NCBI RefSeq assembly: GCF_007954265.1
Contig: NZ_VOLS01000014.1
Location: 19,499 to 83,498 of the forward strand
Length of the DNA: 64,000 bases
Direction of reading: 5' to 3'
DNA from: Colwellia sp. C1TZA3
Lineage (GTDB): Bacteria > Pseudomonadota > Gammaproteobacteria > Enterobacterales > Alteromonadaceae
Both the position numbers and the translations under genes were made by a program. Shown here piece after piece: positions 11,301 through 19,213 of the stretch. The notes beneath the pieces are model-generated. The model did not search any database, had not been told where the DNA came from, and saw only the letters and a program-made list of their open reading frames with translations. The number at the start of each line of letters is the position of its first letter. The stretch's first letter is position 1.

Positions 11301-12122
11301 AATTTACTGCATGACATCTTAGAGCAAACGGACTTTTCAGCCCCTGATTGGCAAAAAAGCTGTCATTGGCCACTGGTAAAATATGGCGCCATAGATGGCG
11401 TAATAGAAAATGCTCCAGAGAGTGGAGTAGAGAGTGGAGTAAAGAGTGAAGTAGAGAGCGAAGTAAAGAGTTCAACAGCGAGCAGCGAAAGCACACAGCA
11501 AAACCATGGCCAAACACGGCTAATAAAGTGGTTAGAAGAGGTATTGCAAACGCCACTAAGCGCTAATAATAGTTTGTCGCTAGCCCAGCTTGAGTTGCAA
11601 GATACCTTACGAGAAACCGAATTTTATTATCCCATGCGCTCGGCAAGTAGTAGCCAATTAACAAAATTGCTGACCGAACATAGAAATAATAACACCAGTC
11701 GTAAAATAGCTAAAAAACACCGAGTGCATTTGCCTTCTTATCATCAACTTAAAGGCATGATGCATGGTTTTATCGATTTGATTTTTCAAGCAGAGGGTAA
11801 ATATTACGTTTGTGATTATAAATCTAGCCATTTAGGCGATCAATATAGTGACTATAACGACGCGGCTATGCGCCATAACATCGAGAAAAATCATTACGAC
11901 TTACAGTACCTTATTTACGCCCTGGCATTACATCGTCATCTAAAATATGCCTTGGCTGACTACGATCCTAAGCAGCACTTTGGCGGTATTTATTATTTGT
12001 ATTTACGTGGTATGAGCAACCAAACTCAGCATCAAGATTGTGGTGTTTATTATCGTAAAATTACCCTCGCAGAATTAGACCAACTTGATGATATTTTTGC
12101 TGGAGAAACCACTAATGCCTGA
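8361..12122 (+). CDS. recB: Exodeoxyribonuclease V beta subunit RecB
   Basis: RecB is the 3'-5' helicase and nuclease subunit of RecBCD, acting at double-strand ends. Residues 19-26 (ASAGTGKT) are the Walker A motif of an SF1A (UvrD-like) helicase. VDEFQDTDP near residue 382 is motif II, NWRSS is motif III-IV and LLYVAVTRAE near residue 812 is motif VI. The C-terminal nuclease domain shows MHGFIDLIF and YVCDYKSS, which carry the aspartates and lysine of the RecB nuclease centre. The length is 1253 residues against about 1180 in E. coli. The linker between helicase and nuclease holds a tandem tetrapeptide repeat. It overlaps recC by 4 bp and recD by 8 bp. Confidence 0.97.
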   Translation: MKNLNANTIELQGKHLIEASAGTGKTHNITRIFLRLLLERELPIEQILVMTFTKDATEEIRGRIDDFIRESLHSWDNLIIHDNYFKALNQNLVNKNISSREVKARLSQALLYIDEAAIFTIHGFCKRVLNQYAFASGISFNAQMETNTQDITLEACQDWYRVLALGSENNSQAFKLVTEFWPEPGSFINQFSKALATQNVLNVQDPENISVEFKGLVEQAIASLETNIAMLTTALIEVKKGVEQEKRHQELTLLLNWLAELSADVAGKHGKIPDAFIDGRRYARSKVKNELIEIFTAVNSVKKQHPDLAKQINRAQALLVVRKGIYHIRAEITRKKLQANVMGFDDLISTLNDCLTHQSGQEPDQVLANSIFTQFPVALVDEFQDTDPQQFSILKAIYYHQPSAALYMIGDPKQAIYGFRGGDIFAYLSARNDCDYQWLMDTNWRSSASMITGYNRLFYGNKLSGEAVDVFGYQIPYLPVKASAKAHEKVFLDSEFNALQFIHFNVEADAKSKDGKEKAVKQSYRAQMSAWCANEIVRLLACPKLNMASGDIALLVRDGTEAADIKFALNQCGLSSVFMSNRANLLQSDETKHLLQLLKGILFLENDRLYTAALASPLMGFNREKLLQLQHDEQQWQALKISFEKLRNEWQFKGFISMALQLMHQHFQIDVSNADNSLDDKHNADRILTNLLHLFELLQGASQRHRQPQELLFWFEQQSQIDNPEVEAELRLESDENLIRIITQHGSKGMEYPVVFVPFATRHKDPLKFGNRHVSFIEFHDENGVLQQSLDGNNEARAGMAAEAYAEAIRLLYVAVTRAEKRCYILSTAFDHYENSPLGKTLKWSADTDIATSLQQLAQDNPDEIALDVLENYLTEETLSAAGLAKPTSVTANIQSTTDEINVNAESQAEVARFNGKIERDWWLSSFSALSKNLRHNGVSSPDRDNQETEPTDQQDNNYSTLSNNINELRFTLTKGAQTGNLLHDILEQTDFSAPDWQKSCHWPLVKYGAIDGVIENAPESGVESGVKSEVESEVKSSTASSESTQQNHGQTRLIKWLEEVLQTPLSANNSLSLAQLELQDTLRETEFYYPMRSASSSQLTKLLTEHRNNNTSRKIAKKHRVHLPSYHQLKGMMHGFIDLIFQAEGKYYVCDYKSSHLGDQYSDYNDAAMRHNIEKNHYDLQYLIYALALHRHLKYALADYDPKQHFGGIYYLYLRGMSNQTQHQDCGVYYRKITLAELDQLDDIFAGETTNA
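11418..11465 (+). repeat. 12 bp tandem repeat inside recB
   Basis: Four in-frame copies of a 12 bp unit (GAGAGTGGAGTA and variants) encode ESGV, ESGV, KSEV, ESEV, starting at residue 1020. A partial fifth unit follows. It lies in the linker between the helicase and nuclease domains. Confidence 0.85.
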
Positions 12123-14373
12123 AATCATTATTAATAACAAAGCACAAAACGAAAATATTTATACCTCGTTTCAGCATGCAACAAATCGTCTTGATGGTTT
12201 GGTTGCCGTGGACTATTTTTTTGCCAAAGAAATCAGCCAATGTTTGGGTTTTTCCATTGCGAATAGCTTAGCGAATAAACAGACTACTGACACGTCTAAT
12301 GACGTGCAGAGCGATGAGTCGAGTGACTTGTCGAATAATATGTCGAATAATTTGCCAAATGATGAACAATCATTATCAAATCAACAACAATGGTTTCATT
12401 TGTTAATCGCTTTAAGTGCAAGCCTGCGAGACGGTCATAGTTGTTTACCCCTGGCGCAAGTCGCAGGTAAACAACTATTTAGCGATAGCACCAGCGAAAG
12501 TGGGGCGGTGAGCCAAAGTGCTAATGTCAACGAAAAGCCTATAAACAACGTCGCTATTACAACAGGTACTAAGGGGTTTACATTTGCAGACCTTAAAACC
12601 CTAACGGCGCTAATGGAAGAATTACCTTTAGCAGATTTGGAGCAAAAAATAGCCAGTGAGCAGCAACCCATAGTACTTAGCCATGAACGGCTTTATTTAC
12701 GGCGTTATTATCAATTTGAGCAAGAGCTAAAACAGCTAGTGCGCGAGCGACGTAACAGCAGCGAGAGGCAAGTTGAATCAGCGATTAATACTGATAAAAC
12801 AACAAGTGATGTTAATGCAATTACCAGCATTATCACCCGCTTGTTTCCTGACTTAGCAGCACAGAGTGAGTTACAAAATAGCGCTATTGATTGGCAAGCC
12901 GTTGCCGTAGCCAATGCGATTAATAAAGACTTTGCCATTATTGCCGGTGGCCCGGGTACCGGCAAAACTTATACCGTGACTAAGCTGCTTGCTGCCTTGG
13001 TAATGCTAGCGATAGCGAATAGTGAAAACTCAAATCAAGGTAGCCAAAATTTAACTGATGAAAGCTTAACTGATAAAAGCTCAAGCGAAATAAGCGTAAA
13101 TAGGGCAAGTTTTACGGCACCACGAATTGCCTTAGTAGCGCCAACAGGTAAAGCCGCGCAACGTTTATCAGAATCAATCACCAATGCGGTTAAAGGTTTT
13201 CGCGGGATTATTGATGACCAAGTACTAGACCTTATTCCAGAGCAAGCACAAACCCTACATAGATTATTAGGCGTTATTCCCGGCCAAGTTAACTTTCGTT
13301 ATCACCAAGACAATAAGCTTGCGATAGATATTTTATTGATTGATGAAGTCTCTATGGTTGATTTACCGATGATGACACGTGTTTTTCGCGCTTTACCAAC
13401 AACCACTAAAGTTATTTTATTGGGTGATGCTGATCAATTACCCTCAGTTGCGGTTGGCAGTGTTTTAGCTGATTTTGCACCGCGCCCTCACTTAGGCTAC
13501 AGCGCTTTAAATCATCAATATTTAGCCCAAGTAACCGGTTATCAAACGCTGACAAAAGCTAGCAGCGCACTAGTGGCAGATGAGCAATATAGCGCCGGAG
13601 ATTGTGTGACCTTTTTAATAAAAAGTCATCGCTTTGATGGCGAAGGTGGCATAGGGAGAATCGCCAATCATGTTATTAAAGGCCAATATCAAGAGAGTTG
13701 GCAGTTATTGCAGCAAAGCGATCTACCTAGTAACGACAAGCAACTAACACTATTATCAGGACCTATTGAAACTTGGCTTACACCGCTAGTTGAACAATAT
13801 TACCAAGGCCTTTGTCAATGCGACAAGGTTGAAGATGCCTTTGCTTTATTAGCAAAATTTAGAGTTTTATCCTCAACCCGCAAAGGCCCACAAGGGGTGG
13901 AAAGCCTAAATGCCTTAGTTATTGATATATTGCGTAATAAAGGTGTCATTCCTTTTAATCGCTTTGAATCAAATAACACCTTATACGCTAGCCAGCCGAT
14001 AATGATCAATGAAAATGACTATCGCTTAGGTGTATACAATGGCGATATTGGCTTGTTGTGGCGTAATAGCCAAGGGCATTTAATGGCAGTATTTGAAAAT
14101 TCCCAAGGCGGTTATGACTGGATAATGCCCTCACGCTTGCCTAAATTTGAAACAGTTTATGCGATGACCATCCATAAAACCCAAGGCAGTGAGTTTGAAC
14201 ATGTCGCTATGGTGTTACCCGAGCAAAAAGACAATAGATTATTATCGCGTGAATTATTATATACTGGCATTACTCGAGCGAAGCAGCAGTTAAGTATTGC
14301 CAGTAGTCAAAGCGTTTGGCAACGTGGCGTAAGCCAGCAAGTTAAACGCCATTCTGGCTTGGCAATAAACTAG
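12115..14373 (+). CDS. recD: Exodeoxyribonuclease V alpha subunit RecD
   Basis: RecD is the 5'-3' helicase subunit of RecBCD. GGPGTGKT near residue 279 is Walker A, LLIDEVSMVD near residue 408 is Walker B, and MTIHKTQGSEFEHV near the C-terminus is the SF1B motif V/VI region. The ATG at 12115 is chosen because GGAG lies at 12102-12105 at good spacing; starts upstream in the same frame lack this. It overlaps the end of recB by 8 bp. At 753 residues it exceeds E. coli RecD (608). A Ser/Asn/Asp-rich stretch at about residues 55-85 and another after Walker A account for part of the excess. Confidence 0.96.
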   Translation: MPEIIINNKAQNENIYTSFQHATNRLDGLVAVDYFFAKEISQCLGFSIANSLANKQTTDTSNDVQSDESSDLSNNMSNNLPNDEQSLSNQQQWFHLLIALSASLRDGHSCLPLAQVAGKQLFSDSTSESGAVSQSANVNEKPINNVAITTGTKGFTFADLKTLTALMEELPLADLEQKIASEQQPIVLSHERLYLRRYYQFEQELKQLVRERRNSSERQVESAINTDKTTSDVNAITSIITRLFPDLAAQSELQNSAIDWQAVAVANAINKDFAIIAGGPGTGKTYTVTKLLAALVMLAIANSENSNQGSQNLTDESLTDKSSSEISVNRASFTAPRIALVAPTGKAAQRLSESITNAVKGFRGIIDDQVLDLIPEQAQTLHRLLGVIPGQVNFRYHQDNKLAIDILLIDEVSMVDLPMMTRVFRALPTTTKVILLGDADQLPSVAVGSVLADFAPRPHLGYSALNHQYLAQVTGYQTLTKASSALVADEQYSAGDCVTFLIKSHRFDGEGGIGRIANHVIKGQYQESWQLLQQSDLPSNDKQLTLLSGPIETWLTPLVEQYYQGLCQCDKVEDAFALLAKFRVLSSTRKGPQGVESLNALVIDILRNKGVIPFNRFESNNTLYASQPIMINENDYRLGVYNGDIGLLWRNSQGHLMAVFENSQGGYDWIMPSRLPKFETVYAMTIHKTQGSEFEHVAMVLPEQKDNRLLSRELLYTGITRAKQQLSIASSQSVWQRGVSQQVKRHSGLAIN

Positions 14374-14427
14374 CCTTTATCACCGTAATTGTTCCTATTT
14401 ATTGAAATTATAGAAGTAAGTTAAGAA

Positions 14428-14997
14428 ATGAAATTAAAAGACATTGAAAAACCCATTTACCGTAAACATCTCAATATTATTATTGTCAGTTTTATTGTTA
14501 GCTTACTGGTATTAGCCTTAGCTTTTGGGCAAGGTATGATCATGCTGTTCGCTGATATCACTAACATAACCCTAGAGCCATTATCCAAAGCGGCAGAAGA
14601 ATTAACTCAAGAAGGAGCAGCATCAGAAAGTAATTTTAGGTATAATTTTCTGGGTGTATTATTTGCACTATTAACCTGTGTTTTTGCTTTACATCGCCTA
14701 CGAGCCAGCGCATTTTTTAGTGAAGTTTATTATGTTTGGCAAGTTAAGCAGCAACAAAATGCGATATATCGTAAACTGAAAAAAATAAAAGCCGCTGCTG
14801 CCAATGACAATGTTAATGCACTGGTTATTTTGAATTTTTATTACGCCAGTTTAAAGCAAATTTATTTATTAGATGACAACACCTTAACTATGTCCAAACT
14901 CGATGCAGATATTAGTGCATTGAATGTGCAGATAGAAAATAAAAATTTAACATTATCCACCGATCAATTTGATAAAGCACTGTTGGCGGATTACTGA
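14428..14997 (+). CDS. DUF3087 family inner-membrane protein
   Basis: This is a 189-residue protein with hydrophobic segments at about residues 16-40 and 72-88, and a mostly helical, charged C-terminal half predicted to be cytoplasmic. The opening (MKLKDIEKPIYRKHLN) and the overall layout agree with the DUF3087 family of marine gammaproteobacteria, from memory of the family. Function is unknown. It follows recD by 54 bp in the same direction and may be read from the same transcript. Confidence 0.7.
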   Translation: MKLKDIEKPIYRKHLNIIIVSFIVSLLVLALAFGQGMIMLFADITNITLEPLSKAAEELTQEGAASESNFRYNFLGVLFALLTCVFALHRLRASAFFSEVYYVWQVKQQQNAIYRKLKKIKAAAANDNVNALVILNFYYASLKQIYLLDDNTLTMSKLDADISALNVQIENKNLTLSTDQFDKALLADY

Positions 14998-15015
14998 AAT
15001 ATCCATGTAAAGGAT

Positions 15016-15116
15016 ATGCCACGAGAGGTTAGGTTACTTTAGCTAGTAACAACCTAGACCAAGCCGTAGCCTTTTATCTTGATATGCTCGCAGCAAAACT
15101 TATAGCAAGGGTATTA
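15016..15116 (+). pseudogene. Remnant of a VOC (glyoxalase/bleomycin-resistance) family gene, truncated at a MITE
   Basis: From 15033 the frame reads VTLASNNLDQAVAFYLDMLA, which fits the first beta-alpha unit of vicinal oxygen chelate proteins (SN-DLxxAVAFYxxxLG). The frame is closed just upstream by TAG at 15030. A short ATG-led segment (MPREVR, from 15016) in another frame would fit the missing N-terminus after a small frameshift. The similarity stops where the MITE-like element begins at 15117, and I find no continuation beyond it. The gene is therefore broken twice. The family call rests on about 25 residues. Confidence 0.55.
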
Positions 15117-15275
15117 ATACCAGTTCCATTAAGCTTGTGATCTTGTTGTGCGCAGGAAAAATAACTCAAGGTAAGGCGCTCGATTAAGCAATAGCTGGCT
15201 ATTGGGAGTGAGAGCAACACAGCCTTGAGCTATTTTAACTAGTACAAGTGAGCAATAACTTAATGGGATTGGTAT
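15117..15275. mobile_element. 159 bp MITE-like element, copy 1
   Basis: The ends are ATACCAGTTCCATTAAG on the left and CTTAATGGGATTGGTAT on the right, an imperfect inverted repeat of 17 bp. It is nearly identical in length and sequence to copies at 15658-15816 and 28537-28695. There is no coding capacity. It sits directly after the broken VOC gene. The rest of the gap up to 15397 shows nothing else I can name. Confidence 0.85.
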
Positions 15276-15397
15276 GATATCAGTAGGGTAATTTTCGCAC
15301 TGATTAAATTATTACTTAATATGACCACGCTCAGCTTTGAGCATATAATTAACACCTGAACTTGTTATCAAATAAAACACAGGAAAATATACCGCGA

Positions 15398-15658
15398 ATG
15401 AAGAAGTTAAAAAATGAAGCTGAATTATTGAAAAAAGCCATTGTTATTGGTGAAAATTACGCGAAAAATCGTGGTTATAAAGGCTTTTCAAGCACTAACG
15501 CTGCCAAGGATAAAATTGAAAGCTTATATCGCTTATTAGTCAATGATAAACTTATTCAGCCTTTACCAAAAGATGGTGAAGACCTAGCGAGCATGAAACA
15601 TAAGTTATCGTTATGGATTGCCAAACAGTTACCCGCTGATCATCCGTTATTGAAATAA
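15398..15658 (+). CDS. DUF5062 family protein
   Basis: This is a small soluble protein of 86 residues from the ATG at 15398; an in-frame TTG at 15362 would add 12 residues that do not fit the family. Segments such as AKDKIESLYRLLV and MKHKLSLWIAKQLPADHP match my memory of DUF5062, a family of unknown function in Vibrionales and Alteromonadales. An AGGA lies 13 bp before the start. The gene is enclosed by two direct copies of the same 159 bp element, and its TAA stop shares its last base with the second copy. Confidence 0.7.
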   Translation: MKKLKNEAELLKKAIVIGENYAKNRGYKGFSSTNAAKDKIESLYRLLVNDKLIQPLPKDGEDLASMKHKLSLWIAKQLPADHPLLK

Positions 15659-15816
15659 TACCAGTTCCATTAAGTTTGTGATCTTGTTGTGCGCAGGAAA
15701 AATAACTCAAGGTAAGGCGCTCGATTGAGCAATAGCTGGCTATTGGGATTGAGAGCAACACAGTCTTGAGCTATTTTAACTAGTACAAGTGAGCAATAAC
15801 TTAATGGGATTGGTAT
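15658..15816. mobile_element. 159 bp MITE-like element, copy 2
   Basis: It has the same ends and same orientation as the copy at 15117-15275. It begins on the last base of the stop codon of the DUF5062 gene, so the insertion either spared or created that stop. Confidence 0.85.
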
Positions 15817-16001
15817 AAGACCATACCTGCTTATAGCGCTAATATAACATAATGTTTAAGTTACATTAGCGGTGTGTTGGTGGCTTCGAAATTCGTGCAT
15901 TTGTTCATCGAAGAATTTTTACAGTACTTTTTATAGTATATTTTTTTACAGTACTTTTTTTTAGTACATCCTTGATAGTCATAGAGAAGCAAACCAGTTA
16001 T

Positions 16002-16217
16002 ATGAATCGTAAAAAGAAAATCAACCAAACTTTAAAATCAAAAATTAAAAAAATGAATGCTAAGCTGCAAAACTCAAGCAAGCCTAAGTATGTCTCTAAA
16101 GCTGACCGTGTGACGGTTGCAGAAAAAGCAGCTGAAATTGATTTAGCTGCTAGCACAGCAAGCTCAACTGAAAGTGATAGTGCTGCTAATACTAGTGCTG
16201 ATAGTGGCTTAAAATAA
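16002..16217 (+). CDS. DUF2986 family small basic protein
   Basis: The protein has 71 residues from the ATG at 16002. The N-terminal half is very basic (MNRKKKINQTLKSKIKK, then KPKYVSKADR) and matches my memory of DUF2986, a family of unknown function in marine gammaproteobacteria. The C-terminal half is Ala/Ser/Thr-rich and low in complexity. An in-frame start 30 bp upstream would add ten residues that do not fit the family. A basic N-terminus could bind nucleic acid, but that is only a guess. Confidence 0.65.
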   Translation: MNRKKKINQTLKSKIKKMNAKLQNSSKPKYVSKADRVTVAEKAAEIDLAASTASSTESDSAANTSADSGLK

Positions 16218-16274
16218 GCTATATATTATTAACATGCAGCATGCGATCAGCAAAATTAAAAGTTATTCAGGCCC

Positions 16275-17097
16275 TATGTAGGTTCTACGTAGGCCTTATC
16301 TAGGCATTATCGCCCATAGGCCTTATGTAGGTTGGACTTTAGTCCATCAAGTTAAATGAAATTTAACCGTGTTCTTATACCTACAGAGCGATAAAAAACA
16401 CATCGCGGCAGGTTTTTGCTGGCTCATCGCATTAATCGCTGGCTTAACAGTTGACGGACTGAAGTCCGACCTACAAAAAATCACCCACGTTAAATTATCA
16501 CCAAACATGGCGTAATCACCCATAGGCTTTATGTAGGTTGGACTTTAGTCCATCAAGTTAAATGAAATTTAACCGTGTTCTTATACCTAGAGAGCGATAA
16601 AACAATACATCGCGGCAGGTTTTTGCAGGTCCATCAGATTAATCACTCGCTTAACAGTTGACGGACTGAAGTCCGACCTACAAAAAATCACCCACATTAA
16701 ATTATCACCAAACATGGCGTAATCACCCATAGGCCCGATGTAGTTTGGACTTTAGTCCATCAAGTTAAATGAAATTTAACCATTTTTGTTTAGATGCTGA
16801 GCGAGAAAACAATACATTGCGACAAATTTTTGCTGGCTCATCAGATTAATCACTCGCTTAACAGTTGACGGACTGAAGTCCGACCTACAAAAAATCGCCC
16901 ACGTTAAATTATCATCAAACATGACATTATCACCCGTAGGCCCGATGTAGGTTGGACTTTAGTCCATCAAGTTAAATGAAATTTAACCGTGTTCTTATAC
17001 CTAGAGAGCGATAAAACAATACATCGCGACAGGTTTTTGCTGGCTCATCAGATTAATCGCTCGCTTAACAGTTGACGGACTGAAGTCCGACCTACAA
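16275..17097. repeat. REP array 2: four units of about 205 bp
   Basis: Four alternating B (plus, TGTAGGTTGGACT) and A (minus, AGTCCGACCTACA) hairpins lie between two convergent genes. Each B copy carries the GTTAAATGAAATTTAAC palindrome. From 16275 to 16325 there are several decayed GTAGG feet before the first full copy. The last A copy ends 11 bp from the 3' end of the crotonase gene. Confidence 0.9.
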
Positions 17098-17108
17098 AAA
17101 CCTTCATT

Positions 17109-17918
17109 TTACCACTTTTTACGTGCTAAAAATGGCTTGTGCTGCTCAGCTTTATGGCTTTGATTATAAATTTTTCGATGAACATTTTTACCCATTAAAA
17201 TTCTAATTTGATAATAAGACTCACGAAATAACACCCAACTTTTGCTACCTTGCCAACTCTTGTTATAGAGCTTTTTATTGGCGGCGATAGCGTCAGGTGA
17301 TTGTTGCATTAAAGTAAGGGCGAAGGCTTGTGCATCGGCTAGAGGGGTTGCTGTGATTTCAGTCACTAAATTTAAGCCTAGCGCCTGTTGGCCGGTAAAC
17401 TCTTCTGCTGTCATAGCTAGTTTTTTCGCTTGATCAATTGCTAAGAGGCCGCGCAGCGCTATTGTGCCACCCATGTCCGGTATTAAGCCCCATTTACCTT
17501 CTAGGATAGATAATGAGCTGTCTGGTGTAGCAAACCTAAAATCTGCTCCTAGGGCGATTTGTAAACCGCCGCCCCAACATCGGCCATGAATAGCGCAAAT
17601 AACAGGAACAGGAATATCTTGCCAACCGGTAGAGACCACTTGCGCTAAGTTAGCCTGCCAAGGTAAGACCTTAAATAGCAGTTTGATCATACTCATTGGC
17701 GATTTCATAATAGCTTTAACATCTAAGCCAGAACAAAAGTCGTCGCCATTACCTGATAAAATAACAGCACGAATGTCACGGTTTTTACGCAGTGTTTTTA
17801 TAGTCTGACGAATGGCAATAAACATTGGCATATCTAAGGCATTAAGCTTATCAACACGATTAAGTTTAACGTGGGCGATATTATTGGTGATCTCTACACT
17901 TACGCGTTGCTCAGTCAT
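17109..17918 (-). CDS. Crotonase / enoyl-CoA hydratase family protein
   Basis: This is a 269-residue crotonase-fold enzyme acting on acyl-CoA in the cytoplasm. The oxyanion-hole segments are DFCSGLDVKAI near residue 60 and GRCWGGGLQIALGADFR near residue 111. The active-site region EGKWGLIPDMGG near residue 139 keeps one acidic residue in each usual position. Such proteins hydrate enoyl-CoA, isomerise it, or act on related thioesters. The sequence does not say which, and no beta-oxidation partner is next to it. It is divergent from the asparaginase gene and ends against a REP array. Confidence 0.85.
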   Translation of the reverse strand: MTEQRVSVEITNNIAHVKLNRVDKLNALDMPMFIAIRQTIKTLRKNRDIRAVILSGNGDDFCSGLDVKAIMKSPMSMIKLLFKVLPWQANLAQVVSTGWQDIPVPVICAIHGRCWGGGLQIALGADFRFATPDSSLSILEGKWGLIPDMGGTIALRGLLAIDQAKKLAMTAEEFTGQQALGLNLVTEITATPLADAQAFALTLMQQSPDAIAANKKLYNKSWQGSKSWVLFRESYYQIRILMGKNVHRKIYNQSHKAEQHKPFLARKKW

Positions 17919-18102
17919 GGCTGTCCTAGCTCAATAGCCTATTAGGCTATAAATATTATGCTAAAGTTACTTAATGGTATGACCAGTACCATAGCGAAAG
18001 CGTTTATCAATGTCTACATTGAGTTAGCTTTGTCTAGGCTGAAAACTTGTAAAAGTAGAGAATTTATCGCACATTGTTAGCAGGTATTGTTAGCATATAT
18101 TT

Positions 18103-18131
18103 TTAGCAGCTAATTATTGTGGCAATATTAT
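18103..18131 (+). promoter_or_regulatory. Possible sigma-70 promoter for the isoaspartyl peptidase gene
   Basis: TTAGCA at 18103-18108 and TATTAT at 18126-18131 are separated by 17 bp and lie 35 bp before the start codon. Four and five of six bases match the consensus. Confidence 0.45.
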
Positions 18132-18166
18132 ACAAAGCATTACATTAAACCTTACGGCGAAATCAC

Positions 18167-19213
18167 ATGAAAAACAAATTACTGTTATCAACTGTTTTAA
18201 CCTTGGCAAGCGTGCCGCTATTTATGCATGGTGCTGCGCAAGCTTATCAAGAGCCCGTTTTTGCTATCGCTATACACGGCGGTGCAGGCACAATAAATAA
18301 AAGTAAAATGGCCACAGAAAAGCGTAATACCTATGAAACTAAGTTAAAACAAGCGCGTGATGCCGGTTATGCCCTATTAGCAGATGGACAATCGAGCCAA
18401 GCGGCGGTTATTGCCGCTATTCAAATATTAGAAGATTCGCCATTGTTCAATGCCGGCAAAGGCGCAGTTTACACTTTTGATGGCGAGCATGAACTTGATG
18501 CGTCGATAATGAACGGTAAAACCTTAAATGCCGGCGCCATATCAGGAGTGAAAACCATCAAAAGCCCAATAGCGTTAGCAGAAGCCGTGATGGAAAAGTC
18601 GGTTCATGTCATGCTCAGTGGTGAAGGTGCGGAAGTTTTTGCGAAACAACAAGGCTTAGAAAGTGTTGAAAATAGTTACTTTGATACTGATGCAAGATAC
18701 CAGTCATTATTAAGAGCTAAAAAGCAGTTAGCAGAGCAAGAAAAAGCGCTGAAATATTTTCAAGCCGCTCATCAAACACTAAGCAATGAATATAAATTTG
18801 GCACCGTTGGCGCAGTGGCACTTGATAAGTCAGGTACATTAACCGCAGGCACTAGCACCGGCGGTATGACTGCGAAACGTTTTGGCCGTATTGGTGACGC
18901 ACCCATTATTGGTGCCGGTACATACGCGAATAATGACAGCTGTGCAGTTTCAGCGACTGGTCACGGTGAGTACTTTATTCGCTATCATGTCGCCGCAGAT
19001 ATCTGTGCGCGTATGCAGTATCAGGGCATTAGTCTTGAGAAAGCTGCTGACGTAGTGATAAATGATGTTTTAGTTAAAGCCGGTGGCTCAGGCGGTATTA
19101 TCGCGATTGATACCGCGGGTAATATTACCATGCCATTTAACAGCACGGGTATGTACCGCGCGAGTAAATCGTCAAATGGTGCAGAATTTATTGGCATATT
19201 TAAAGATGATTAA
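18167..19213 (+). CDS. iaaA: Isoaspartyl peptidase / plant-type L-asparaginase, exported
   Basis: This is a 348-residue Ntn-hydrolase precursor. Residues 1-26 form a signal peptide ending in HGAAQA, so it should act in the periplasm. AIHGGAGTI near residue 35 opens the alpha subunit. The autocleavage site is FGTVGAVALD, where Thr213 becomes the N-terminal nucleophile of the beta subunit. GTSTGGMTAKRFGRIGDAPIIG follows in shorter recognisable blocks, with the substrate-binding Arg and Asp. The enzyme hydrolyses beta-aspartyl dipeptides and asparagine. The next gene starts within its last codons and may be co-transcribed. Confidence 0.92.
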   Translation: MKNKLLLSTVLTLASVPLFMHGAAQAYQEPVFAIAIHGGAGTINKSKMATEKRNTYETKLKQARDAGYALLADGQSSQAAVIAAIQILEDSPLFNAGKGAVYTFDGEHELDASIMNGKTLNAGAISGVKTIKSPIALAEAVMEKSVHVMLSGEGAEVFAKQQGLESVENSYFDTDARYQSLLRAKKQLAEQEKALKYFQAAHQTLSNEYKFGTVGAVALDKSGTLTAGTSTGGMTAKRFGRIGDAPIIGAGTYANNDSCAVSATGHGEYFIRYHVAADICARMQYQGISLEKAADVVINDVLVKAGGSGGIIAIDTAGNITMPFNSTGMYRASKSSNGAEFIGIFKDD

